A DNA stretch of 64,000 bases. Origin: Acinetobacter pullicarnis. GTDB taxonomy: Bacteria; Pseudomonadota; Gammaproteobacteria; Pseudomonadales; Moraxellaceae. Of the stretch, positions 27,434 to 36,073 are shown in pieces. The number at the start of each line of letters is the position of its first letter. The first letter of the stretch is position 1. The stretch spans positions 3,472,001 to 3,536,000 of the forward strand of contig NZ_VCMZ01000001.1 of assembly GCF_006352475.1 (NCBI RefSeq), written 5' to 3'. The notes beneath the pieces are model-generated. The model saw nothing but the letters and a program-made list of their open reading frames with translations. It searched no databases and was not told the DNA's origin. Made by a program: the position numbers and the translations under genes.

Positions 27434-30400
27434 CTATACCGGGTTATCAACGTATTTATCCTCAGCAAAATAGCCTAGAATAGCGTCAAGCCGAAGTACA
27501 AATTCAGCGGTCGGTTGCCAATAAAAATAGCCCAATGCCGCATCTGCATGCATGCCTCGCAAATATAAATAGCTCGCGCCACCCAGATCACGTTCGATGT
27601 GATAATCCTGTAAATTCAGTTTTAAGTAACGATGCAATGCCACCAAATACAAGGCAGCCTGCAACCAATAACTGGCATAGGTCATACTTTCTTGGATTGC
27701 GTGCTGATCATAATCGGACTGTGCCCCCCCCAAGAAATTACTTTTATAATCGGCAATGTGATAGCGCTGACCATCATAAAAGACTAAATCGATTGAACCA
27801 TTTAAATAACGTGCTGAATTTGCCTCATTAAACAGGGGCATATGCAGATCATATTCGGCAAAAAGCTGATGAATACGTTGCGTCGCCAAGCGATGATCGG
27901 CCAAGGCCAAATAAAATGGAAATTCAGACAAGTACTCAGCAGCGTTAAGCTGCTGCAACTGAAAGCCTGCATGTAACGGTGTTTTTAGCACACCATCAAA
28001 CCATGCCATTAACAATTGAATTAAATGCTCTTCCACACCCTCCTGCTGTTCTGGAAAAGCGGTCTGAAACTTTTCAAACAAACTTTGCCACAGCAAACTG
28101 TAATCATTTTTAAAACGACGATGGATCAGCAACGGCCACAAGCTTTGATCTTGAAAATCAATCTGCTCAAACATTTCATGTAAAAAATTACCTGCGACAG
28201 TTCCCATTGGGAAATTGGCCTGAATCCAACTGATTTGTGCATCATCCGCTTGCAGATCAACGTTATCTTGTCGATTGGCTGTGTGATGATTGGTGACGAA
28301 TCCCGGTACAGTCGCTGGAAAATGCACTTCATCTTCAGCACCTTGTAGGTCTTGGTCAGCCACAGCCAAAGCATCTTGAATTTGCTGCCTCGTTAAATGT
28401 TGTGCTAAATAACTAAAACTGGTTTTGCCTCGCGCATAAAAGCGTTGCTGCGGTAGTGCTAAGGCTTGGATCGGCACCAAGACCTCAAGCTGTTGTGCTG
28501 CAACTTGCACTGGACGTTCTAATAGCAACGGCTCTAGTGCACTATAAGCATGCTCAAAACTGTCCGCAGCATGACCCCGCCAAAAGGCCAAGCCTGTGGT
28601 GGACTTGCCCTCTTGATCTTGTAGCATGGCATAAACGCGATAACTGGCACGGGTCAAAGCCACATACCAGAGTCGATGCTGCTCGGCCACCACTCGCGCA
28701 TTGTGTTGATCAATATCCGCTTGATTGAGTGTGTTCTTATCGTTGACGGCAACAATCCGCTGTAACTCGACTTGGCCGGTTTCTGGGTTCAGGCTTTCAG
28801 TTGTTGAAAAGTTCAGGGTCTTATGCATTTCTCGAAATGCCTTATCGGCCCCAAGCAAAAATACAATTTTAAATTCCAAGCCCTTCGATTGGTGAATGGT
28901 AAGCAACTGCACGCCTGCCTCGTCTGAGAGCTTACGTTCGAGTTCCCATTCCCGCTGTGCTGGTTTGGTTAATTGTTTTAAATACCAATGATAGAGATTT
29001 TGCGCTCCCGAATACTGCTCACTGTGCTGACTGAGTAATTCGGTGACATGGCGTAAATTGACCACCACCCGTTCATTGTCACGGCTGGGCTGTTCAACCA
29101 AAACCGACCAAACGTTAAAGCGACTGAGTAATGTCTGCCAAGCCGCTAAAAAACCTTGTTTTAACCATTGCTCACGAATCTGATCAAACTGCTCAATATA
29201 GTCACTTAACCCACTGGCTTGCGTGTTGAGCTGAATTAACATTTTTAGGTTAAAGCCGATCAGCCGACTGAGTAAAGCACGCTTCACTTTAGCCTCATCA
29301 TAAGGATGCAAAATTGCAGCCAGCACCGCCCCCACATCTTTGGCAATTTGGCTTTCAAACACACTTTTTTTCGAGGGTCGATTGGCTCGTATCCCAAGAA
29401 AATTTAATGCAAACTGAACTTTATCGAGATCATTGTGGTTTTTAGACAGCACTGCAATATCGTTTTCACCCAAGGCACGGTCGCCAGTTTTCTCTGCAAA
29501 ATATAACCGTCCAAGTCGCCCTTGATTGAGTAGGCTTCGAATTTTCCAAGCCACCTGTTCTGCCTCAGTGGCTTTATCTTCCAGCTGTACCCAGCGTAAA
29601 GGCGTTGGATTGTTCACGCCCTCATCAACGAGGGCAGGATGTGGCCGACTGCCTGCCTGTACTGGCGTGTACTCGACTTGCTCACCAAAATCCATTTGCC
29701 GCTGAAACAGAGCATCGACCACTTCAACCAACTCACGCACAGAACGGTGGTTGTGTACCAAATGATACTGCTGACCATGTTTGCCAAACACATCTTGATG
29801 TGCTTTTAAAAAGGTCAGCATATCGCCACCACGAAAACCATAAATCGCCTGCTTACGGTCACCGACCATAATCATACAACCCTGCTGCACCCGTTTCGGC
29901 TGACGCCAAATTTGCGCCAACATATCATCTTGGTCTTGGTTGGTGTCTTGGAATTCATCGACTAAGATCAGTGGATATTTGGCATGTACAAAACTGGCAA
30001 AGACTTGGCCCTGCTCCCCTTCTAGTGCTTCTGCCAAGGTTCGAATTTGCTGCGCAAAGGTGGTTTCACCTTGCTGCTGTAGCAATTGGGGTAAGCGCTT
30101 TTTAACTTGATTGGCCAAGTGATATTGCAGCGCACTGTCTAAAGTCTCTAGATCTGTGGTTAGTGCCGCGAGGCGTTCAAAAAACTGCCTCAAAGTCTTG
30201 ATAATGATGTGATCATCAAAGGTCGTAACAATATCTTCCGCGCATTTATTCAGTACTTTCTTGGTCGAAAGGTCGGTTAATTGCTTAATGGTATCGGCAT
30301 GTTGTGCCGCGAATAAAGCATAAACCCCTTGCGCTGCTAAGGCGGCAATAAAGGTGGGCAGATGCTGTTGTAACAACACTTGCATTTTGCTGCCATCACG

Positions 30401-31195
30401 CCATTTTTTAGCAACAACCTTAAAGTATTCGCCTTCCGCCAAATAGTAAGCAGATAAGCCATCAACGGCACTCAACTCCAGTTGGGTTAAACGCTGAATC
30501 TCAAGTTCAAATTTATCGAGGTCTAATTCAGGTTGTGGCACTTCTTGAAATTTTGCTGAGGCAAAGTTCAAGCTGTTTTCCACTACATCGACATAAGCAT
30601 CCAGCGACTTTAGTTTTTTATTCAGCAGTAGATAGTCAATGCTGGCTTGCGGTTGCTGTTGAATCCACTGTCTCAATACATCATGAATCAATTGCTGGGT
30701 ATAACGCTTGGCATCATCGGTAATGATGGCTCGTTCGATTTTGCCACTTTCAAAAGAAAATTCACGCAATAACTTTTGACTAAAACTGTCCAACGTTCCA
30801 ACAAAAAGTTCGTCCAGTTGATCGATAACCAACTTTAACCGCTCACAGGCATAAGCAATTTGATGCGCAAAGCTCTGCAACACTTTGGCAAACAAAGGAT
30901 CAGACTCGACCTTTGCCTTTGCCAACACCTGTTGCTCAGTCAAGGTTCGACAGGCATCCAAATAACGCAAAGTATCCACCAATCGCGTACGAATACGCGC
31001 TTTGAGTTCGGCTGCTGCCTTACGGGTAAAGGTGGTGGCAATCACTTGTTTCGGTAGATATTTCTCTAAGAAAATCCGTACCATTAAGCTCGATAAGGTG
31101 TAGGTTTTACCGGTTCCGGCAGAGGCTTCGATCCAATGCAAGCCCGAAAACTGCATATCTTCAATCGGCTGAGTAGACACTTTTTGGGTAGACAT
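27434..31195 (-). CDS. recB: Exodeoxyribonuclease V beta subunit RecB
   Basis: 1253 residues; 3'-5' SF1A helicase plus the nuclease of RecBCD. Walker A ASAGTGKT is at 24-31, followed by TTFTRKAAAELK. Motif II is LVDEFQDTN, with GDRKQAIYGFRGGD and LLTIHQSKGLEF further on. The C-terminal nuclease has the D-x12-D-x-K pattern (IDLVFYDG...IADYKSNFLGG). ATG 31195 lies 3 bases past the recC stop, with GAGGA inside recC as its ribosome site, so the two are coupled. A run of seven G (minus strand) codes LGGA near 27725. Confidence 0.96.
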   Translation of the reverse strand: MSTQKVSTQPIEDMQFSGLHWIEASAGTGKTYTLSSLMVRIFLEKYLPKQVIATTFTRKAAAELKARIRTRLVDTLRYLDACRTLTEQQVLAKAKVESDPLFAKVLQSFAHQIAYACERLKLVIDQLDELFVGTLDSFSQKLLREFSFESGKIERAIITDDAKRYTQQLIHDVLRQWIQQQPQASIDYLLLNKKLKSLDAYVDVVENSLNFASAKFQEVPQPELDLDKFELEIQRLTQLELSAVDGLSAYYLAEGEYFKVVAKKWRDGSKMQVLLQQHLPTFIAALAAQGVYALFAAQHADTIKQLTDLSTKKVLNKCAEDIVTTFDDHIIIKTLRQFFERLAALTTDLETLDSALQYHLANQVKKRLPQLLQQQGETTFAQQIRTLAEALEGEQGQVFASFVHAKYPLILVDEFQDTNQDQDDMLAQIWRQPKRVQQGCMIMVGDRKQAIYGFRGGDMLTFLKAHQDVFGKHGQQYHLVHNHRSVRELVEVVDALFQRQMDFGEQVEYTPVQAGSRPHPALVDEGVNNPTPLRWVQLEDKATEAEQVAWKIRSLLNQGRLGRLYFAEKTGDRALGENDIAVLSKNHNDLDKVQFALNFLGIRANRPSKKSVFESQIAKDVGAVLAAILHPYDEAKVKRALLSRLIGFNLKMLIQLNTQASGLSDYIEQFDQIREQWLKQGFLAAWQTLLSRFNVWSVLVEQPSRDNERVVVNLRHVTELLSQHSEQYSGAQNLYHWYLKQLTKPAQREWELERKLSDEAGVQLLTIHQSKGLEFKIVFLLGADKAFREMHKTLNFSTTESLNPETGQVELQRIVAVNDKNTLNQADIDQHNARVVAEQHRLWYVALTRASYRVYAMLQDQEGKSTTGLAFWRGHAADSFEHAYSALEPLLLERPVQVAAQQLEVLVPIQALALPQQRFYARGKTSFSYLAQHLTRQQIQDALAVADQDLQGAEDEVHFPATVPGFVTNHHTANRQDNVDLQADDAQISWIQANFPMGTVAGNFLHEMFEQIDFQDQSLWPLLIHRRFKNDYSLLWQSLFEKFQTAFPEQQEGVEEHLIQLLMAWFDGVLKTPLHAGFQLQQLNAAEYLSEFPFYLALADHRLATQRIHQLFAEYDLHMPLFNEANSARYLNGSIDLVFYDGQRYHIADYKSNFLGGAQSDYDQHAIQESMTYASYWLQAALYLVALHRYLKLNLQDYHIERDLGGASYLYLRGMHADAALGYFYWQPTAEFVLRLDAILGYFAEDKYVDNPV

Positions 31196-31198
31196 GCC

Positions 31199-34100
31199 TT
31201 ATTCCTCGGCCACAGATTGATACTGATAAATTGGTTGATACAAGGTATAAGCAAATTGAGCGCAGGCGCTATTTAACAGGGCCGTTGCATCTTGCTCTTG
31301 TAAAATAAATTGCCAGTCTCGATGAAACTTGGTCGCTTCATTGTCTTCAACTGAAAATGAACTCATAAACTTCGCAGCATCGGCATTCCACACTTTGAGT
31401 AAATCAGCAAAGTTGCTCAAACTGTTTTGACCAAAGGCATCACTTTCCCACTCAAGTGTCTTGCCTGTTTCAGCCAGATGCAGCAACAATGCCGCAGGTA
31501 GGACCAAAGGCTGTTGCTGTGCATAGGCATAGGCGGTAAACCAATCTGCCAAATAAGCTTTTGCTTGCACCGAAGTTAAGCCTGTATTGATGATGGTCGC
31601 ATCACTAAAAATAGCGATACGCTGTAATTGCAGCGCCTGTTCATCACTAAAATTGGCATAACTCAACCACAGCAAATACTCCAACCAAACCTTGGCACGG
31701 CGCTTCGCGCGTGCACTCGATGCATCGACGCTCACCCAGAGCGAAGTCGCTTCTGTAGGCAAACGTAAATTCATATTGACCGTTGGCTCAATCCGCCATT
31801 GCCGCATCGTGGTTGGGGTGACCGCTGTGGCATACAGGGCTAAGCGTTGCGCTAAACTTTGCTGTTCAACCAAACTGATTTGCCAAGCACTGTGCCGCAC
31901 CTTACCCACAGGCAATTGATCTTGCAGCAAATCAACATCTGCTGCCTGTGCCTGTTCATCATCTTGCTGATGTAAAAAATGACGAATGTTATAGCGACTT
32001 AAACCATCGAGCAGCAAAGGTTCACTCAGCGCAGGAATATCCTCTGCCCGTAAATTTTGCACGCCCAAACTTTTTAAATATAGCCGCGCAGGGAATGTTA
32101 CATCGTGAATCCATTGCCCGGCATCCAACACAGTGACCGCTTCTTGTTCGATGGGATGCTCAACATTGGCCCACGGCTCACGTTGTGACAAAGCATTTTG
32201 CTGACGTAATTGTAATGCGACCTGGAACCATTGATCTTGATAACGATTTAAGCCTGTAGCAACAAAGCCTGCGGGATCAAAAGGTTGTAAGGGATGAACC
32301 CGATACAACTGTTGGATTTGCACTGGTACCTCAATCCCATTGATTGATACCATTTGATCAACTTGATTCGCATCATTCGCGCCATGCTGTGCTGCGTGCG
32401 TTGCAGTAGACAACGGTTGCGCATTGGCCTGTGTCTGCGGTTGACTGATCAAAGCCAAATGATTGATCAGTTCCTGTAACACACTGGATGGCTCACGGAC
32501 TTCGCCATCACTCACATCAAAGCCGTTATAAAATAACCACAAATTGTCTTGTGCCAATAACATGGCATCTAAGAATGCCCCTTGATCATCTTCGAGTCGT
32601 GAACGGTCTCCAAGTTGTGGTCGCAGTAAATGCATCAAATCAAATGGAATATGTTGATCTCGATTGGGGAATTTACCGCCATCGAGATTCAACATCACCA
32701 TTAACTTATAGGGCAATGGGCGAATCTGCCCAATTTGACTAAAGGTGATCTGCCCTGTCGGCAAAGTCTGATCAAGTTGACTGTCTAAGGTATTTTCAAT
32801 TTCAGTTAATAAATACGGTAAAGGTAAATTAAACTGTTGCAAAGTAGCTTGATCATGCTCGTCATAAAAACTGGCCAAGGTCAGCATGCGTTCTTGTTTT
32901 TTAATAATTTCACGTAAATGCTTCAGTGACTCAACCCCTGCTTGCTCAAACTCAACGAGGTCTTGCATCAAACGTTTTAGCCAAAGATCAACAGCGAAGT
33001 TACGCCCCAACTCATGAGCAATCATCCAGTCGCTACGCGCTGAAAAATCTTGATAGATTTGAATCAGATGCCCAACCAAGGCAAAGTCATCACGACTCAA
33101 TTCGGCATAGCACAAGGTTTGTTCAAACATTTGATGAACGGGAATTGCCAAACCCATTGCCAAACGATCTAAGGCAAATTTAAAACTAAAGCGGTAATCT
33201 TGGTCTTCTGCACTCAGACTCCGCTGTAAATGTGCTGCATCGAGTCCACGTTTAAAGCCGGCTTTGACCAACAAATCTAACATCCGATCACTTTGATCGA
33301 CGTCTAAGCCATAGCGCAATTGACTGGCAGGTAGTTGTAACCAATCGCTAAATTCCTCAACCGTAAAGCGACCTTGACTCAATTTAATCCGGCCAACCAC
33401 CGCTTGCCATGCCAAGTTGACATCTAGTTGAGTCACCCCTGCAATTTTCACGGGCAGGAATACGCCCACTTGATTGGCAGTCGCAGGAAAAACTTCGCGA
33501 ATCAGCGGTTCGATTTGTTTTAAATCGGGCACTAAAATCAGCACATCACTGGCACGTCGAGGATCTGCCGCGCTACTTTGTGATAACCAATGCAGCAATT
33601 GATCTTTGAGTACTTCCAACTGACGCAAACTAGAATGGCAGACATGAATTTGAATCGAATCATCTTGCGGATCGAGTGCATAGCCATGTACTTCGGGTTC
33701 AACCAAATACAAAATATCCGACTGCAACTTGCCCAACAGATGCGCGGGAAATTCATCAACAAAGGCATCAACCCATTGGCCTTCCTCGCCAGCGGATAAA
33801 TGGGAAAGCAAGGAGAAATGGTCACGGGCTTGCTTGCCAAAACGGGTCAGCAGCGGATGACGAGACTCCCGAACTTCTGCATTAAAATTTAAATTAAAAT
33901 CATCAAAAAATTGAGCAATATCGGCATCGGTGGCTTTGGGATGCTTCGCGACAAAACGTGCTTTCACCCCAAGGTCATACTGCTTTTTCCAGTTGGGATC
34001 GACACTGTCCGCCCAATATTCTTGTGATGGGTTATAGTGCAAAATCGTTACATCGATGTACTGACCGAGACGACGCAAAAATTGCAATTGACTCGGTGCC

Positions 34101-34921
34101 AAATCGAGCAAAGTAAAGACCAGCAATTGTGCCGGTAAGCGACCTAGCACATCTGCACGCTGTGCGGGATCATCCATAACCTGCCAAAAATCAGTATCAA
34201 TTGTTTGTACTTCCGCAAAATCAGCCGCAAAACTTTCCTGCCACAACCAACGTTGCCATGCTTCTAACTGTTCTGCTTGCTGCAAACTAAAGGCGGATAC
34301 TTCGGTATTGGTTTTAAAAAATAAATGTTCAATATTGAGCGCCTGATTGCGTCCCCACGCCTGCAACCAATTGGTGGGACAGCTACAGTTGCTGCCACAG
34401 CCTTTTAAGCAATAGCCGCGATACAACATATAGTGGCTAAACAGTTTTGAGACCTGTTCAGAGACCCAGTACAGCATGCTTTGTTTTTTGAGTTTTAATG
34501 CAACCGGATCTTCGAGCAAGGCCGCACTGTCATAGATCCGTTGCACAATACTATGCAGCGGATGCGCTGTCGTCAGACTGATTTGATCGGGTTCAATAAA
34601 GCTCTTGAGCACTTGATAGATCCGCCATTTCATAATCAAGCGCGGAATATTGGCCTTACGTACTTTATCTTTATCTTCCAGCACACTTTGGTAGACAGAC
34701 CATTGAAAACCACGAATCCCCAAATGGAAGTGTTGGTTGGCACTAATCCCTTGTTGCTCTGAAATCTTTTGCGTCAGCCACTGTTGAACCGCAGCAGTCG
34801 GCACCACAAAATGCTGGGTATTGAGCACCTGAAAAGGTTGGCTTGAGGTTCGGGCAGTCATCTGCAGAACCCCTTGCAGCAAGACTTCTATCCGCTGACT
34901 CTGAATGACATGAATTCCCAT
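31199..34921 (-). CDS. recC: Exodeoxyribonuclease V gamma subunit RecC
   Basis: 1240 residues from ATG 34921 (a TTG two codons upstream is less likely). RecC is a helicase-like scaffold that splits the DNA strands and reads Chi. Typical stretches are the N-terminal FVVPTAAVQQWL, LLVFTLLDLAPSQLQFL, VLILVPDLKQIEPLI, and PLPYKLMVMLNLDGGKFPN. An unusual cysteine cluster (C-x3-C-x3-C-x-C within YCLKGCGSNCSCPTNW, near residues 170-181) is not a known feature of E. coli RecC. First gene of the recC-recB-recD operon. Chi recognition residues were not checked. Confidence 0.95.
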   Translation of the reverse strand: MGIHVIQSQRIEVLLQGVLQMTARTSSQPFQVLNTQHFVVPTAAVQQWLTQKISEQQGISANQHFHLGIRGFQWSVYQSVLEDKDKVRKANIPRLIMKWRIYQVLKSFIEPDQISLTTAHPLHSIVQRIYDSAALLEDPVALKLKKQSMLYWVSEQVSKLFSHYMLYRGYCLKGCGSNCSCPTNWLQAWGRNQALNIEHLFFKTNTEVSAFSLQQAEQLEAWQRWLWQESFAADFAEVQTIDTDFWQVMDDPAQRADVLGRLPAQLLVFTLLDLAPSQLQFLRRLGQYIDVTILHYNPSQEYWADSVDPNWKKQYDLGVKARFVAKHPKATDADIAQFFDDFNLNFNAEVRESRHPLLTRFGKQARDHFSLLSHLSAGEEGQWVDAFVDEFPAHLLGKLQSDILYLVEPEVHGYALDPQDDSIQIHVCHSSLRQLEVLKDQLLHWLSQSSAADPRRASDVLILVPDLKQIEPLIREVFPATANQVGVFLPVKIAGVTQLDVNLAWQAVVGRIKLSQGRFTVEEFSDWLQLPASQLRYGLDVDQSDRMLDLLVKAGFKRGLDAAHLQRSLSAEDQDYRFSFKFALDRLAMGLAIPVHQMFEQTLCYAELSRDDFALVGHLIQIYQDFSARSDWMIAHELGRNFAVDLWLKRLMQDLVEFEQAGVESLKHLREIIKKQERMLTLASFYDEHDQATLQQFNLPLPYLLTEIENTLDSQLDQTLPTGQITFSQIGQIRPLPYKLMVMLNLDGGKFPNRDQHIPFDLMHLLRPQLGDRSRLEDDQGAFLDAMLLAQDNLWLFYNGFDVSDGEVREPSSVLQELINHLALISQPQTQANAQPLSTATHAAQHGANDANQVDQMVSINGIEVPVQIQQLYRVHPLQPFDPAGFVATGLNRYQDQWFQVALQLRQQNALSQREPWANVEHPIEQEAVTVLDAGQWIHDVTFPARLYLKSLGVQNLRAEDIPALSEPLLLDGLSRYNIRHFLHQQDDEQAQAADVDLLQDQLPVGKVRHSAWQISLVEQQSLAQRLALYATAVTPTTMRQWRIEPTVNMNLRLPTEATSLWVSVDASSARAKRRAKVWLEYLLWLSYANFSDEQALQLQRIAIFSDATIINTGLTSVQAKAYLADWFTAYAYAQQQPLVLPAALLLHLAETGKTLEWESDAFGQNSLSNFADLLKVWNADAAKFMSSFSVEDNEATKFHRDWQFILQEQDATALLNSACAQFAYTLYQPIYQYQSVAEE

Positions 34922-35123
34922 AAACAACCAACCACATCTCGCGAAAATAAAGCAAAAAATACAACCAGCAACAAAGTGAAAAACTTAAACGTGAACAAAA
35001 ACATAAAAAATATAGCTACAGTAACTGATACTGTTGCTGTACTTTTCACTTATCGTGATTTTAAAAATTTTTGATCAAATGTGTGAAGCTGTGCTTCAAT
35101 GATCTTAGTATAATACCGAGGCA

Positions 35124-35642
35124 ATGGATATATTCATGAAAATAGATAAAATTCCTGATTCAATTGATCCAAGTTTAGACTTAGAACGCATCCGCGAAGA
35201 ATGCCTGCACCTGGTTCGAAAGCGTGCTTATGTGTCAGCAGGTGCGGCCATTGTGCCCGTTCCTTTTTTTGATGTGGTGATTGATGTGAGTATGTTGTCT
35301 TACTTGATCCCAGAGATTAGTGCACGTTTCGGCTTGGCCCCTGATCAAATCACGGTTTACGATGCGGCTACCAAAAAAATCCATTGGGATGAACTGCGTA
35401 AACGTGGGGTTGAGTTTTCAGGTTTTGTTCTTGCGCGTACTGCGATTAAAAAATCAATTAATAATTTTGCAACCAAGATCGTCACCAAACAAGTGACCAA
35501 GTTTATTCCTTTGGGTGGGCAATTGGTGGCTGCAGGACTGGGCTACTTTATTATGAAAAAAGTCGCAGAAACGCATGTAGACGAATGTTATAAATTGGCT
35601 CGAAAAATACGTGCCGAGCAACATGCTAACACCGTCAGTTAA
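35124..35642 (+). CDS. DUF697/YcjF-like small membrane-associated protein
   Basis: 172 residues. A short acidic N-terminus is followed by RKRAYVSAGAAIVPVPFFDVVIDVSMLSYLIPEI (about 32-65), the small-residue hydrophobic segment seen in DUF697/YcjF-type proteins. A second hydrophobic stretch lies near 135-155 (FIPLGGQLVAAGLGYFIMKK), and a charged tail follows. The start is ATG 35124 (with CGAGG very close) or 35136. No function is known; it is divergent from recC and alone. The family call is moderate. Confidence 0.55.
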   Translation: MDIFMKIDKIPDSIDPSLDLERIREECLHLVRKRAYVSAGAAIVPVPFFDVVIDVSMLSYLIPEISARFGLAPDQITVYDAATKKIHWDELRKRGVEFSGFVLARTAIKKSINNFATKIVTKQVTKFIPLGGQLVAAGLGYFIMKKVAETHVDECYKLARKIRAEQHANTVS

Positions 35643-36058
35643 TGCCGTTTAAGTGACCTCTCGCGGCCTCTGCTTACACATTAAAAATAACCTCTCCCAG
35701 CCTCTCCTTAAAAAGGAGAGGTATCTACACATCTTTTGATATATGGATTACGATTCAAAGCAATCCATCCCAACCTTCCTTTTTCTAAGGAAGGAGCGTT
35801 GTGTAGCATATACTAGGCTTTGAATTCCCCAAAAAGTCCCCCTCTTTGGAAAAGATGAGCCATATATGGCGTAAGAGGGGAGATTGGGTATTTCTGAAAT
35901 TCAATGAAATTTGCATTCAGCCCCAAATTCCAAATCTAAACAGGACTTAAATACCTTGTATTAAGCTCAAATAGATTACATATTTCGACTACATATATTT
36001 CTTAAATATTTGTGTAGATACCTATGCTTAAAAAGCAGAGGGCTACTGCTCAAGGCCG
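35643..36058. other. Repeat-rich 416-base gap
   Basis: Contains short inverted repeats: CCTCTCCTT/AGGAGAGG (35701-35721), CTTCCTT/AAGGAAG (about 35775-35796), and CCCCTCTT/AAGAGGGG (about 35839-35880). A 303-base segment is bounded by GGTATCTACACA (35720) and its reverse complement TGTGTAGATACC (36011). No coding frame. This type of composite small-hairpin DNA recurs in Acinetobacter genomes to my knowledge. Confidence 0.55.
35720..36022. repeat. 303-base segment with 12-bp perfect inverted termini
   Basis: GGTATCTACACA at 35720-35731 and TGTGTAGATACC at 36011-36022. The outer flanks CTTAAAAAGGAGAG (35707-35720) and CTTAAAAAGCAGAG (36027-36040) are also alike in 13 of 14 bases. The layout suggests a small non-autonomous mobile element or duplicated intergenic repeat. 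Confidence 0.45.
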
Positions 36059-36073
36059 TTAAACGGCCTTGAG
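36049..36073. terminator. Hairpin overlapping the end of the phosphotransferase gene
   Basis: 11-bp perfect stem CTCAAGGCCGT / ACGGCCTTGAG, loop TAA, spanning the stop codon at 36059-36061. No T tract on the minus strand, so probably a message-end stabiliser rather than a classical terminator. Confidence 0.45.

Noticed and set aside
27725..27731. Run of seven G/C inside recB as a phase-variable tract
   Set aside because: Seven bases is short for slippage switching, and recB is not a typical phase-variable gene; the frame is intact.
28126..34927. Many open frames opposite to recB and recC
   Set aside because: They are antisense shadows of long coding genes with no ribosome sites or family features.
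35643..36058. Repeated short palindromes as a CRISPR array
   Set aside because: Hairpins differ in sequence and spacing, there are no equal spacers and no cas genes nearby.
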